A stretch of 64,000 nucleotides of DNA, from positions 15,153,255 to 15,217,254 of the forward strand of contig NC_077232.1 of the NCBI RefSeq assembly GCF_027887165.1, in the 5' to 3' direction. Positions 46,665 through 59,639 of this stretch are shown in pieces. The stretch's first letter is position 1; every line of letters starts with the position of its first letter. The stretch is from Monodelphis domestica. Its lineage: Eukaryota; Chordata; Mammalia; Didelphimorphia; Didelphidae. The notes beneath the pieces are model-generated. The model was given only the letters and a program-made list of their open reading frames with translations, searched no databases and was not told the origin of the DNA. The translations under genes were made by a program, and so were the position numbers.

Positions 46665-47590
46665 ATCTGTAGCAAATAGATGAAGTGATAGCATATTTTT
46701 TGGTGACATTTGCCTGTATTTAGAAATTAGGCATATGTGTAGAATAAGTGTTGGTCCCACAAAGGGAAACTGATGGGAAAATAAAGAAAAGAGTCTTCCA
46801 GAATCGACAGGTATATCTGGGTTGTGATCAAAATCTCTGGAAGGAAAATTCATGGTAAGGGTATCATCAAACATTGAAATTTATTTTGTTACTATTATGT
46901 ATACGTTCATTCAGGATTCACTTAGTGTGTGTTATCACAGCTAGATTCAACCCCATCTCGGAACTGTCGGGCCTTGTCATGGAAACTATCACTGACACTT
47001 TCTGCCTCTTCAGATTAAGCTGGAATCTGCCTGATGTAATATCTGGAAATATCAAGTCATTGCAGTGAATTAGTGTGATGAGAGGGGAAGTATCACTTCA
47101 AGAGTCCTTCAGCCCTCAATTGAGACAGATCAGACAAAACTTTTGACTTCTCAAACCCCAGGGAAGTTGCTAATACAGCAGAGATTGAAGCAAGGAAGCA
47201 GGTGGCCAAACTTATTTCATCACCTGAGTTTTTACCTCTGGAAGGAGGATGCAGGTGAAGAGTTGCAGGCCAGGACGGTCCCCAGATGCTCTCACTTTCA
47301 GACTCTGGTCAACATATTTTTTGACTAACACTCCAGAGGCATAAAGATGAGGCCATTTTCATTCCCTATCCATAGGGAACACGGTGAATAATATCCAGAA
47401 GGCAAAAATGTCTCATAAATATACCCTATTCAGCTATCTTTTTCCTTTATCTTCAACAGAAGCCTGTGTCATGTCTCCTATTAGGATTTCCCAAATATGA
47501 GGAACTGTTCAAAATAGAACAGTTTAAAATATTATTAAAAAATCAAAATCTTTAGAAACAGAGAATGTGTCTGTAGATTCATGAAAAAAG
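46665..47590. promoter_or_regulatory. Upstream flank of V2R C (promoter region expected)
   Basis: Non-coding, apparently single-copy DNA between the solo LTR and exon 1. By position it should hold the V2R promoter and any 5' UTR exon, but I cannot identify a specific TATA box or factor site with confidence. A CTTTAATACTTCATAG stretch ending at about 47,631 could be a splice acceptor for a 5' UTR exon. Confidence 0.3.
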
Positions 47591-47647
47591 ATGCCCAATA
47601 TTAGACTTCTCTTTTCTTTAATACTTCATAGATTGTGCAGTTTGGCC

Positions 47648-47892
47648 ATGGATTTGAGGAAATTGGGGCTCTTTTTCTCTAGATTATTTGTGATCCTGAT
47701 TTTTCAAAGTTATTTTTGCGCATATCAGATTGGGGAGCATCCTTGTCACTTAAGAAGAGATTATAGCCTCACGTACACAAAGGAAGGAGACATCGTTATA
47801 GGGGCCTTCCTGTCCTTATATACGAACCCTGAATTAATGACTGACAAGAAGTCTTTCAAATACCCTCCAGCATCGATAGATGTAGAATCACT
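47648..47892 (+). CDS. V2R C, exon 1 (signal peptide and N-terminus)
   Basis: 245 bp from ATG to a phase-2 CACT|GTAAGT donor. The ATG at 47,648 sits in a strong GCCATGG context and is followed by a signal peptide (hydrophobic LGLFFSRLFVILIFQSYFCA), then HPCHLRRDYSLTYTKEGDIV and IGAFLSLYTNPE, the usual V2R N-terminal pattern with an early cysteine and a GD.VIG segment. An in-frame ATG 19 codons upstream (47,591) gives a poorer leader. The terminal CT joins the first A of exon 2 to make a leucine codon, so the splice keeps the frame. This is the only V2R exon 1 in the window. Confidence 0.85.
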
Positions 47893-50800
47893 GTAAGTTG
47901 TTATTTCTGTGTTATTTTTCTCATTGCTGAAATGTCATCATTCACATTCCTGACTGACTGGTCTTGTGGGCAGAATTGTGTTTCACCTGGCCTCACAGCT
48001 TTGGGTAAGGAAAAGATCTGGCTTTGAATGTTAGGAGGAAAATGGTAGTCAGGAAGCTGGTAAAATCATAGGCTTTTCCAATGTATATTGTGGAGCAAAC
48101 AGGCAGACTGAAAGTATATATACATACTACGTGGCAACACAGATCATGAGGAATTTGTCACCATGGATGGAAGAAACTCATCAAAGGAAATGATTCGGTA
48201 GACATATCAGGGAAGGAAAACACCTAATATTGTGATTCAAGTGGCACAATTAGGTTCCCCAAGAATACCCTTATTCGAGAAAAGGCTACGAGTCTTAAAC
48301 ATGGAGAGACAGACTTCTTATCAGACACATATTGGTGAGGAAGTTTTTGGAATCAATTTTTTATCCTCTGATTGGATGAGTTTGCCAGGGGCAGTCTCTG
48401 AATCTGATGTAACAAATTGGAAGAAGAATCTACAATTGATTTACTAAGTCATCAGGAAAGAAAATTAATTCTGAAATCTACAATCACTCTAAAGTTTTAT
48501 CCAAACAAAAGCTTCATGTCTTATCTGTCTGAAAGAGATTTAGCAGTAGAAATATACAAAATGTTTATCTTTCTCTGTGAGCTTTTATGGAGTTAAGGAC
48601 AATTTGGTGAAAGTAATTTCTTATTGGGGTTTTACAATTATAATATAATAGTAAAATATGAATAAAATGCCAAACAATGTTAAGTTTTAAATGTCCACAG
48701 GGGCCATGTATTTAAATGCCTGGATAATTTGTCAATTAAGAATATGGCAAAATTAGATATATTTTAGATTATTGTGTATGTCAATAATTCCCCTTTTGAA
48801 TAAGATTGCTCTTTTGGAACCTTTAGAGATTAAGTATGTAAAATCCCCTCACTTCTTTTTATTAACCCCAATCTTTTTACTCTGATTTCTCTTTTGTTCT
48901 TTCCAAATCTTTTTCAACCTTCTGAAGATAGTGATTTAATCTGATTTTAGAATCACCAATAAATTGTTAGCACAATGTCCTCCAAGAAAATGGCATTGTG
49001 TTCTTTTCTAGGTTATATCCAACCTGAGATTTGTGAAATGCATGATATTTCTTATTCCTGTCACATGTAATATCTAGTCAGCAGGGGGAGTTTTGCTAAG
49101 CCATGGGCATGGAAAATCACTCATAACTATTTCCCTTACTCTTATATAATTCTTTTCCTTTACATATGACAAGATATTATAACTCCTCATAGTCTTCCTT
49201 TGAAGTTGTACTGCTTTTTAGTACTTCTATGAGTTGATAATTGTCTTTTATTTTGCCAGAATTCCTTCATGTTGTCTTTATTATGAACTTACAATTCTGA
49301 GGATAGAGAAAGTATTTCAGTAATCTCATTAGGTTTTGTTATGATTAAAGTATTTCTTCAAACTAATGACTGTAGGGATTCCCTTTTTTAAACATCTTCA
49401 AAGTTAGTGACTGATAATTCTTCTGAATATAATGGAAAGGGCCCCAGTCTTTTCCACCAATATGTCCTCCAAAGGCAATAATTTGAGTTCCAACTTTTCT
49501 AAGGGCTTGGTGAAGTACAAGAGTGCAATCCATCCAATTTTCAGAAGAAACAGAGCTAGAAAGTTTTAATAAAAGAATGAATGTAAACTTAGGTCAAAAG
49601 CAGTCTTGGAAGAAGGGTGATGGCAAAGGAATCAAGTAAGTGGATACTTGGCTGTGTTATATGCAGTCTTTACTTTGCCACTAAAATCAACAACACCAAC
49701 ATAAAACGACTGACATGATTAAAATGAGGAAAAAAATATTGGATAAACTTAGAGAGAAATGAAATGATTGGAAGAGAAGAAATTTCTTATAATACAAAGA
49801 ATGTGAGGGTCTCTCAGTTTAAAATTCTAGTCAGAACACTATTGGTGGAATTTGTTATATTCAGCATTATAGAAAATTCAACAGAACGTTGAAGAGGATG
49901 TGGAAACCTAGGGGAAAGGTGTAACTGTTATCGTGTACCAATGATGGCTGATTTGGACAACTCACTTCATTTTTTAAATTTTCTTGAATCAAGTCAATAA
50001 TATGAGAGCTGGTTTAAATTTGCCAACAGAGAAAGAATGACCTCCTAATAGTTTAAGTGATGTAAATATTGATAGAATTCCTTTTAGATACAGTGGTGTC
50101 TTGAAACTTAAAAGAAAGCACAAGACCTGATGTATCGTGGAAAGATTAGTTGTTGTAGTATTAGTTGGGTCTTCACAAAGCTACTGGAATAATGTTTGAT
50201 GACATGAGTGTTTGTGCCAATATTATTCCTTGGCTCCAGGTACAAAGGAACATCCATGGCTAATTATGGCCAACAGTACCAAATTAGAATGTATCTATTG
50301 CAGTTTTAGAGCTTTTCAGGCTCTGACTCAAAACAACTTTTCCTTTAAAGATTTATTGCACAACACTCCTTTTCAAGTTATTGTCATTGAGTCTAAACTG
50401 ATTTTCTTACTTTCTTTCACCCATGAAATTATGGCACTTTCATGCTATTTCAACAGAAGCTGTTACCTATGTCTGAAAGATGCTCTCATATCTATCTACT
50501 CTGCCTAACAAAATACATTTTCTTTCTTTAAATCTGATCGTGTGTACTATTTACAATAAGGGTTTTACTTTGAGTCTTCAAGTTATTTTAACTAAATTCC
50601 TGAAACTTCTTTGTTAACGTTTTTGTGTATTTAATTTGTACTTTTATTGCATGTATATATATGTGTGTGTGTTTGTGTGTGGTATATGTATACAAGTTAT
50701 TTCCTATGAATCAAATATATAGAAAAATATGAATAAGAATTTAAAGTTTATAAATTTCTAGCTCCAAGAATGGTGTTTGGCACACGAAAAGTATTTTACA

Positions 50801-51515
50801 AATAAATATGTAAATAATATATGATGTAAAAAAATCAGAGAATAGGACAAGTGGTTATTCCTGTGGAATTTCTGATAGCATGACTTCTCAAACAGCAACA
50901 ATCACTCATTTAAGTATTGTCAAAAACCTACCCCAGATTATTATTAGCAATTATTGCTTTTCCTCCTACTCAGCTTGTATTAAAAAAATTGAGAATGTCA
51001 CAAATAGTTTCAGACTGATTTCACTACAAAATTACAAGTGTACAGCTGGATATTGCTATGGGTGATTTCTTTTTGTTTTTTTTTCCACAATAGCTATTCT
51101 AACTCTTATGCTAGGCTTTACAAACTTCCAATATCTCATTATTGTCCTAAAGTTCAGCTGTGATCATTGCCTTACTATATGCTGAAAACAAAAGCTTTGA
51201 GGTTTATTTCTTAATCCTCCCACTCCATTCCAAATACATTATTCTCACAGCTGTCTATCCTTTATTCATTCATTACAGCGTCTCATGAAGAGGTGTATAC
51301 ACTCACTTGCACACTCATAATTCCAACCAATGGGTAAATTTTCCACTTACATCTTTTTTCCTTTACTCAATGACAGCCCTATAAGGATCAGTCATGGTTT
51401 CTATATAGTCTTTGAAACATTCAGCTTATGACCCATATTTTATCCATCGTGATACTTTGCCATTCCTGTGCCTGCCAAGTTGTGCCTAATTCTTACTTTT
51501 TCCTTGTCACATTAG

Positions 51516-51807
51516 ATACATGCTCAAACATTACCAACATTTTCTCACTGTCCAATTTGCTGTGGATGAGATCAACAAGGACCCCCATTTGCTGCCCAAC
51601 ATATCTCTGGGATACCAGCTGCTCAATAACTTCCATGAAAGTCGATTGGCTGTGGAGAACTCCTTGATGTGGTTGTCAGGGAAGGGGCCAACGATCCCTA
51701 ACTATAGCTGTGACAGGCAGCACAAATCAGTGGTTGTCATTGGAGGGATGTCATCTACCCTGTCCATGGCCATGGCCACTTTGTTAGGACTCTATAAAGT
51801 CCCACAG
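51516..51807 (+). CDS. V2R C, exon 2 (Venus-flytrap lobe 1)
   Basis: 292 bp between an ATTAG acceptor and a CACAG|GTAAGT donor, open. It continues exon 1 as VESL|YMLKHYQHFLTVQFAVDE, then NKDPHLLPNISLGYQLL (with an NIS sequon), SGKGPTIPNYSCDRQHK and VVVIGGMSSTLSMAMATLLG to LYKVPQ. This is the ANF-receptor ligand-binding fold that in V2Rs binds peptide or protein pheromones. It differs from B by 6 bases and from A by about 11, all three exons having equal length. Confidence 0.92.
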
Positions 51808-54073
51808 GTAAGTGAGGCAATACTATTGCCCATTTTCAACCCATATGCTCTATGAGTTTATAATACACGATTTTTTATAAGATCTGTATTGGCACCAGGG
51901 AGTCAATTCACATTCATCAAGAAGCCCTAGGCACAGATTTGAAATAAGAAATACAAAAAGTAGAAAAAAATGTCCCTTCCATAAAGAAACTCACTCTGTT
52001 CTTTAATTGAGGTGATGCTATATTGAATTATTCATTTTGAGTGATGATGTTGAATTGAATGAATATCTTCCCAAGACATAGTCCCATCCTCTCAGTTCAC
52101 CTTTTTATTTGGGAGAAAAATTCTGAAGAATTTGGAGAGTTCATTTTTTTTCCAGGTTCAGAACAGAAATTTGCCAGGGTAAGGACTATGCTTCTATATA
52201 TTGTGAAATTAATTTGTACTTTATCCTACATATATGAAGCATTTTTCCATCCCTTATGTTCTGTTTTAATAATTATTATATAATTCTGTTTTTACAGTGA
52301 TTTTAAAATTTCAGCTGAGAGTTTGTTCCCTTCTTTAATCTGGGCCTGGTTGGTTAAATATATGATGTATTCTTTAGACACAAATTTTTTATCTCTTCAA
52401 GTAAATTTATTTCTGGGGAATAATATCAAGTGCCTGATATGCATTTTCTAATTGGATCCTCAGAGAACTCTATGATGAAGAAGAAAAAAACTCCTGGGTG
52501 TTTTGGATATAGAGTCATCATCATGACAATGAAGCAGAATCAAGTGATGGTTAAGTGCAAAGGCTGGTTTCCATTTACTTGCTTGTCCAAATGCATCCCT
52601 CCATAGGCAAGGAAGATGGGTATTTGCATTAGGAAAGTAAGAAATTACATATTTCAGTAAATTTCCTGATGTTTCCCTGGCACAACTTACTTATAGTGCC
52701 ATTGTTTCTTTACATGGCCCTTTGGTAGTTTCACAGTTTTAATTCTTCAAAGATCATGGTGATGGTGATCCATCATCCCCCTGTTTTTAGCTAGTTCCTA
52801 TGAGTAGCAATTGTGAACATCAACATTCCTTTGAAGTTTGGATCACTGAAATAAATGACTAATTTCCCAACTAGGATTCAGTACAATTCCATTCAAACCA
52901 CATTGAGAATACAGTGTCATGTGATATTAATAATACAAAAAAGTCACTAATAAGAATACAATTACTAAAAAATGAAAGTATCCTCATAATTTTTTGTAGT
53001 TTTTATTATTCTGTTGGGTCAGAAAAGGGTGCACTAATTATGTTATACCCATAAATTACTTTTGTTCTACCTTTGAAGAATAGCTTTTGCATTAGCTGCC
53101 TTCATGGCCTTTGGAACAAATTGTTCTCATCATCCAATTTTGATGCAGTAGATTTTCATTCCTAACTGAGTCTGTGGATGGGGCTGGACACTTACCCTAC
53201 ACCAGGTTTAGACTGTCTGCCAATAAAGTTTTACTAGTATGTGGTCATGTTGCATGTTAGAGCTCCTAGGAGCCACAGGTGAGTGTTGATAGACATCAAA
53301 AAGGTATTGGGTGTTCAGGGGGAACTAGGAACACCTATTAAGGCTGAGTCTCATTCAGGGTTGCCCAAATTATTCTTTTATACATCTTATATACACTTGA
53401 TTTGGAACTTTTGTGGTCCAGTGATTAAAAACTCTTCGTCCTTCAAATTCTCCTTACCTTGACATGAATAGCATGCTTGATGCAGAAAGGCTGGATAAAG
53501 GAAGGGTTGCTGTATAAGGTTAAAAAGTGATGAGATCAATGAAGAGGACATATAACTATGCTGCAATATTAAACTCATAAGTTTGTTCAAGAGACTTACA
53601 GTCTCTTCTGTTTGCATCATGATAAAAGAATTTGGAGCAATGAGCAGATGTTCCATAGAAGCTGATTTTGAAAATGATGAATGTAAGAAAAAAGGGACTA
53701 ATAGGAAGAGTTGTCTAAAAGTAGAATAGTGTTTTTAGTGGAAGATGGTATTACCTCACTACAAAGCTTCAAACAGAGATAATAATTTGAGGAGATATGA
53801 GTAAAAGGATATTTTATACAGTAGAGATTAGGAGTTCCTTTCAAAATGTCTCACTTCTTAATTCTGTCATTTTGTGATCTCAATCTTGAATCCACCTAGA
53901 GAATTGCCTTCTGTTAAAACTATTGTAGACAAGATCTATCCAATTATATTAAAGAGAATTTATCAATACTTTGAATGTATGAGGCTTTGATATTTGCTTG
54001 AGATGAAATTTAAAGAACTCAGAAATTGCTTCTATATCAGCACTCCAGTTATTTCTTCTTTATATTCATGTAG

Positions 54074-54877
54074 CTCAGCTATGGCTTATTTGATCTTCTC
54101 CTGTCTGATGAGGTCCTGTATCCATATGTCTATCAGCTGGGCAGCAGGGAATCCACTCTGCACCTGGCAGCAGTTCAACTGATGCTACATTTTGGTTGGA
54201 CTTGGGTGGGGCTGATTATTTCAGATGACCTGACAGGGGAACAATTCTTCAGACATCTAAAAGAGGAGATGGCCTGGAATGGTTTATGTTTGGCTTTTAC
54301 AGAACAAATTTCTGAAAAACTTAAACCAGAAGATGATGATATTAAATTCTTGGCTAGGATCCTTGGGTCCTCATCCAATGTGATTTTCATCTATGGAAAT
54401 ACAGCTTCCCTTAGTGTTTTTTCTGAATTTTTAAATTCCTTTGCATTGTATGGGAAGATGTTGGTCATCACTGCTTCCTGGGATTATTCTGCACATTCTA
54501 CTACTGAAATGATGAGCAATTTTCATGGTACATTAATATTTTCACACTTCAAGGGGGAGATTCCTGGTTTTACAGACTTCTTAAAAAGTGTGCATCCCCA
54601 AGCCAACCAGGAGGACATTTTCCTAAAGTCTTACTGGGAGATAGTATTTAATTGTTTAGTTTCAGAAATAAAGACTTTAAATCGGACATATCGAAAATGC
54701 AATGAAAGTTTGACCTTTGCAGATGTATTTCCTATTTATTTTGACAAGTCTATAACGGAACTGAGTTCTAATATCTACAATGGAGTTTATTTATTGGCTC
54801 ATGCTCTCCACCAAATGCTTCAGACTGAGGCTAAAGATCTATCAGAACTTCCAGCATACTCGCTTCTTTCTTGGAAG
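54074..54877 (+). CDS. V2R C, exon 3 (Venus-flytrap domain)
   Basis: 804 bp, 268 open codons, with CATGTAG acceptor and AAG|GTAACC donor, both phase 0. It includes LSYGLFDLLLSDEVLYPYVY, LHLAAVQLMLHFGWTWVGLI, SDDLTGEQFF, NVIFIYGNTASL, MSNFHGTLIFSHF and IYNGVYLLAHALHQMLQTEA. Sequons near NRT and NES and a cysteine pair (FNCLVS, RKCNES) lie in lobe 2. Exons 1-3 join to 447 codons. In the family exon 3 is followed by exons for the rest of the domain, a nine-cysteine linker and the seven-helix region; none was found in the 9 kb to the window end, so the gene is either continued outside, interrupted, or lost its signalling part. Confidence 0.93.
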
Positions 54878-54929
54878 GTAACCATCCTCTTGCAACATAG
54901 AATTTGGCACAGTTTACTCATAACACTTG

Positions 54930-55120
54930 TTTTTGTTTTATCATTATTTTATTTTAATAACAAATTTGCATTTGTTTTCCAAAATTATATTATTCATGCT
55001 CTCTCCCTCTCTTTTTCCCTCCCTATTCCTGGAGTTAAGAAACAATTCAATCTCAGTCATACATGTATGATTACTCAAAACATATTTCCATATTATTCAT
55101 ATTTGGAAGTGAATAACCTT
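54930..55120 (-). repeat. L1-type 3' UTR fragment after C exon 3
   Basis: Orthologous to 15,770-15,960 and 23,055-23,245. The exon 3 frame runs through the donor and this repeat to a stop at 55,150. Confidence 0.45.
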
Positions 55121-55461
55121 ATAAAACCCCAAATGCAAACCATATACTAAAATAAGAAAAATACATTATTCTATGCTGAAATATCTATCTTTATATGATA
55201 TTGCAGCGATATGATATTTTAATATGACAAATTACTCCCTATTTTGTCTATTTTATTTGATTATATGTCAATTTGTGTAAAAAACTATGGTATTCTCTTA
55301 GATAATCACCATTTACTCCAATTCTAATATAATGATCTTGGGAAAAATCTTGATGTTCTTCTTTATACACATTTTTCAGCATATAACTCGATGTGGTAGG
55401 AGAGTTCCATTAACTTAACTCAAATTTAGGGTATTTATTCTCTGCTGGATCACAATACTAC

Positions 55462-55772
55462 TGTAAAAATTAAATTATAATTTCTAATAATGAAAATACT
55501 ATATTTTAAGAGATTTATTAATGATCATTAGAAATCAAAGAACAAAGAAGATATAAAATAAAGACCATGTGTCCATGGCTGATCAGCCAGTTCAAACACC
55601 CCCCCCCCCATCCCTCTTATCATGACCAAGCTTAGGACTACAAGTAAAGAGCTGGGACATTCCACATCCCCACCTAATATCCTTTATCCAAAGGAAGTAC
55701 ATAATGACAAGAAGTCACTGGGCTCCTGGAAAATGTCGTTTTTTTTTATGGTAACAGATTTTCAAAAATATA
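55462..55772 (-). mobile_element. 3' LTR of minus-strand LTR element, unit C
   Basis: Copy of 23,586-23,888. Just beyond it a C-tract (55,774-55,780) reads on the minus strand as a G-rich polypurine tract directly before the LTR start, which is the strongest sign that these repeats are LTRs and not unrelated direct repeats. A second C-run (about 55,603) lies inside. Confidence 0.55.
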
Positions 55773-57925
55773 TCCCCCCCTAAGATCTGAGGAAAACTGA
55801 TTTCTCCAATAGATCTTGTAACCAACATTGAAAATACAATAATTTGGGGGGAAGGGAAAAGAGAACAAAATGAATATTGCTAAGTGCATTTACAGAAAGG
55901 TAGTTAGGAGGCAGTCCCCTTTTGCATAAGAAGATACATACAAAACAAATTCATTCAAACCCACACAGTTCAAATCACCATATCCCAAAGTTCTCTCTAG
56001 ATCTTCTGGTGAAATGTGGTGTGGTCTGTGCAGTTATCTTCATGGTGCCTTCTCTAAAGAGTTCACTTTCTAGATTTGGAGAGGTAACATGTTTCTTAAC
56101 CTAAAATTACTCTTAAAAATTTTAATTTTGCAATTTAAAATTATACAATCCCTTCTGAAGATATTGAAAAACACAGAGACCACTTAGAAATGCATGACTG
56201 AGTTATGAGGTATATTAATCAGTTATCAAATGAAATAAAGATAAACATAAAAGAAAAATAAATGGAAGGAAATGTAACATTTTGGGGAGAAAGAAAAAAT
56301 TCAAAATCAGATTCAAAATATCAAAAATTTATGTACATACAATTTTGAGTAAACAAGAATAAATTCATTACAGGCCCTTATATTATGATCCAATTAAAGT
56401 AATTTCATTCCCACAAGTCTGTAGGACAAACTGCAGCACAATTTACTTACCCATTTGCAACCAAGACTACAGGAAGTTGCCACACTATGAAAGACAGAAT
56501 AGGGACTAGATTATAGGAGATAGGTAGGAGCCAAATTTGAGATACTTGGTAGAATGTAGGAAAAGGAAGACCTGCCCCTGATATATGTCAAAACAGCCTC
56601 AACCTCATACCCCAAACAAGTTCAAGTCCTTTTGTCTTGCCAAAAAATTACATCAATCTCATTAGGATTTGGTTGGTCTCTTTGACCTTGTGCTCAATTG
56701 GCACTAGGCAGTTTAGCTTTGTGCTTCTTTGTCATTGTTCAATGACTATTTTTGTGTTCTCTTGTCTTGGAATCAGACAGTAACATTAAGAAAAGTCCCA
56801 TAATTATTTTTAATAAATGGCAATTTTCTATACACTAAAACTTTTGGGTATACATTCATATTATAGCAAATATATTTTAAACTTATATTACTACAAATTA
56901 AAAAAAAAGTTAAGAAAAATCTTCTCAATACTGTTGACATGTAATTTTCAAATAGTTAAAGGAGAGAAAAATAAAACTGAAATAATGTATTGCACATGCA
57001 AGAAAAAAATAATAAAAATGTTTTAAAATTCAAAAATACATAACTTACAATCATTTACACACTGTGACAGCTAAGGAAATGTAAAGTACAAAGGTTTCTC
57101 ACCCAAAATATGAGATGCATTTTTTTTTAAATTAACCACTGTGTGAGTACAAATGATTTTCAAAATAAAACAGTAATACAGAAGATAATACACATTCAAA
57201 GAAGTGCCAAAATCCTCAAAATTCACAATAGCGCAGTTAATGACAGTAGCAAATAAACCCACTATTATATTTTGTATTAGTTGCTGTATAATAAAAAAAA
57301 CCCTATGAACTGATGGATATTTGTAACAATTTTTACAGATGTTGTAAATCTTTCAAACTTGGCAAATATATTTTTAAACAAAGTAAATCTTATTTGGGTA
57401 TAGAACATCACCAAGAAATCTAGATTTTTCTGGTGGAAGTAAACTAACTTGAAGAGGTTTTTTAGGAGCTCTCTTTTTGACTTCCTCATTCATATAAACA
57501 CTTTGGTAGGAACATATCTTTGTTTCTATAACTTCAATACAGTATTCTTTAAAACATAAGTATAAAAAAGTTCATCCATTCAGAAACCACTAGTCAATTA
57601 AAATTATTTCTTAAGGCCCCTTAAAATCACCATTAAATTTTTAGCTTATTAAATTCTCTAAAGGTTGTTAGCCAGGTTGAGTCCATCCAATATCTATATG
57701 ATAATTAAAAAATGAAAAATGGGGGAAAACTGTTTATGGGCTTTTAAAATATTTTGTTCAGTAGCCCTAGGGGAAAGGCAAAAGAATATATCTAATAGTT
57801 AAGGTACAGTAGATTAAAATGATTCAGATTAACAAAATAGTATCAAATACATTTATAGGTGAACTTAAAACAAAATTAAATCTTAAACAAAATATTCAGT
57901 AAAATACAATAAAATATAGAGGATT

Positions 57926-58210
57926 TTATAAACCATTGGAGTCTGATAAGGCCTTAAAAATTTCACCTCCAGTCTCTGTAAAGTTCTTTTTTTCATCCCT
58001 TGAGATTCCTTTTGTCAGTACTGGGAGAATATGGGTCTTAGGAATCTCAAACTGGATAGTCCCAAATGGCAAAGAGTTGCAGGGAGATAAATACCTCCCC
58101 TGAATATCAGCTAGAATAAGTAAAAGGATCACTGCCCTCATGAATGGTAGAAGCTTTTTGAAATAGGCAATGCACTGCTCTTTCATAAAATACGCCATGC
58201 TTATCATCAA
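57926..58210 (-). CDS. Secreted-type short frame in LTR element, unit C copy
   Basis: 94 codons: MKEQCIAYFKKLLPFMRAVI with a hydrophobic ILLLILADIQG stretch, then YLSPCNSLPFGTIQFEIPK, HILPVLTKGISRDEKKNF and ETGGEIFKALSDSN. Changes against units B and D are mostly single residues and the frame is preserved. Function unknown; probably part of the LTR element. Confidence 0.3.
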   Translation of the reverse strand: MMISMAYFMKEQCIAYFKKLLPFMRAVILLLILADIQGRYLSPCNSLPFGTIQFEIPKTHILPVLTKGISRDEKKNFTETGGEIFKALSDSNGL

Positions 58211-58797
58211 AGTCCTGTTTGGAAGAGTCTCTTCCTTCTCCTCATCACCTCACCCTCCCCAGGTACCCTGCCATGTGGAGGCTAATTGTTGCCTAAGGAA
58301 AGAACACACAAGTTACTTTACCATCTGTCCTGACTCCTAGGTTCTTGGTGGCAACAATCAGCAACAGCAGTAGGGGTCAGGATCTGTTCAGAAGGCGAAT
58401 TTTATGAGTAGAGCCACTGGGGGACTGGGACTTGGGGCCAGATGAGTGACTGGAGTCAGGGGATGGAGGAAGCACTATCAGCAATGCCAGAGTCAGTAGC
58501 AAGGAACAAGAAATGAAGGAGAAATGAGGAATGAAGGACTCAGGCAGATGGGCAAGAGTAGCATTTTATCTCTTTTTCACCAGGACTCCCCTGGCTAAAA
58601 ATAGCCAGGCCAGTAGAGCAAGCAAGCAATCGGGCAAAAAGTAGGGAAAAAATTGCAGCTGCTCCAAAGAGAGTTGGAGTTTGTGGGGGTGGATGGGATG
58701 GACAAAAAACCTTGGCAGGAGGAACGTGACTTAAAAAATTTATCTAGGCTATCTTTATAAAAAATGAGAGAATTTCTTGACCCTTTTGTTTAACAAC

Positions 58798-58920
58798 TGT
58801 AAAAATTCAATTATAATATCTAATAATAGGAATAGTATAGTTTAAGAGATTTATTAATGGTCATTAGAAATCAAGGAATAAAGAAGATACAAAATAAATA
58901 CTGTGTGCCCATGGCTGATT
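58798..58920 (-). mobile_element. 5' LTR remnant of minus-strand LTR element, unit C
   Basis: The first 120 bases match 27,189 onward, up to CCCATGGCTGATT. The rest is replaced by a T-rich low-complexity stretch (58,920-58,970) before homology resumes at AACAAATGCATGCTGACC, so an internal deletion removed most of the LTR. Confidence 0.55.
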
Positions 58921-59639
58921 TTATTATTTTATTTTATTTTTTTTATTTCAATTTTATTTCAACTTCTAAAAACAAATGCATGCTGACCAAAATATGTTAT
59001 ATTTGTACATGAATAATCATACACACCATTGCATGGATGATACATTTATTTCTTAACAGGTAGAGAACCCATTAGTGAAAATTGTATTCTATGTCTTATT
59101 CCTACATGCTAGAGTAACTGGTTGCTTTGGTGGACATGTTGGGAACCTGGAGATGTATGGAATCATCTTAGCCTGGGAGAATTCATAAAATAAGCTCATA
59201 TATCTGAGTAGAGAAAGTCTAGATTTTGCATAAGCATATTTCAAATACAATTAGACAGAATATTTGCTATGAACTAAAATTCTATGGGATCAGTCACCAC
59301 AGAACTGACTGGAAGTTCAAAGAATTTTATTCATTGGTCATTAAGAGAAATTTGAGTCAGAAAAACATGACTTTCTTATATAGACTAATGATGAGGCAGA
59401 GAAACTTACCTACCATAGGAGATGTTTGTTACAGGATCATGAGAAAGAAGTTTAGCCAGGTAACAGATGATCCAGAAAAACAAAATGAAGCTCCTGTCCT
59501 TTGTGTACTGACTCCACTACATTCCATCTCTTAAGTGACCAGTGTATTGATTTAGAATCTTGGACCTTAGAGACTACATTTCCCACAATACCCTTTTCCT
59601 TTTCCTGTTTGTGTGTTTCCATTCATGGGGAGAATTCTA

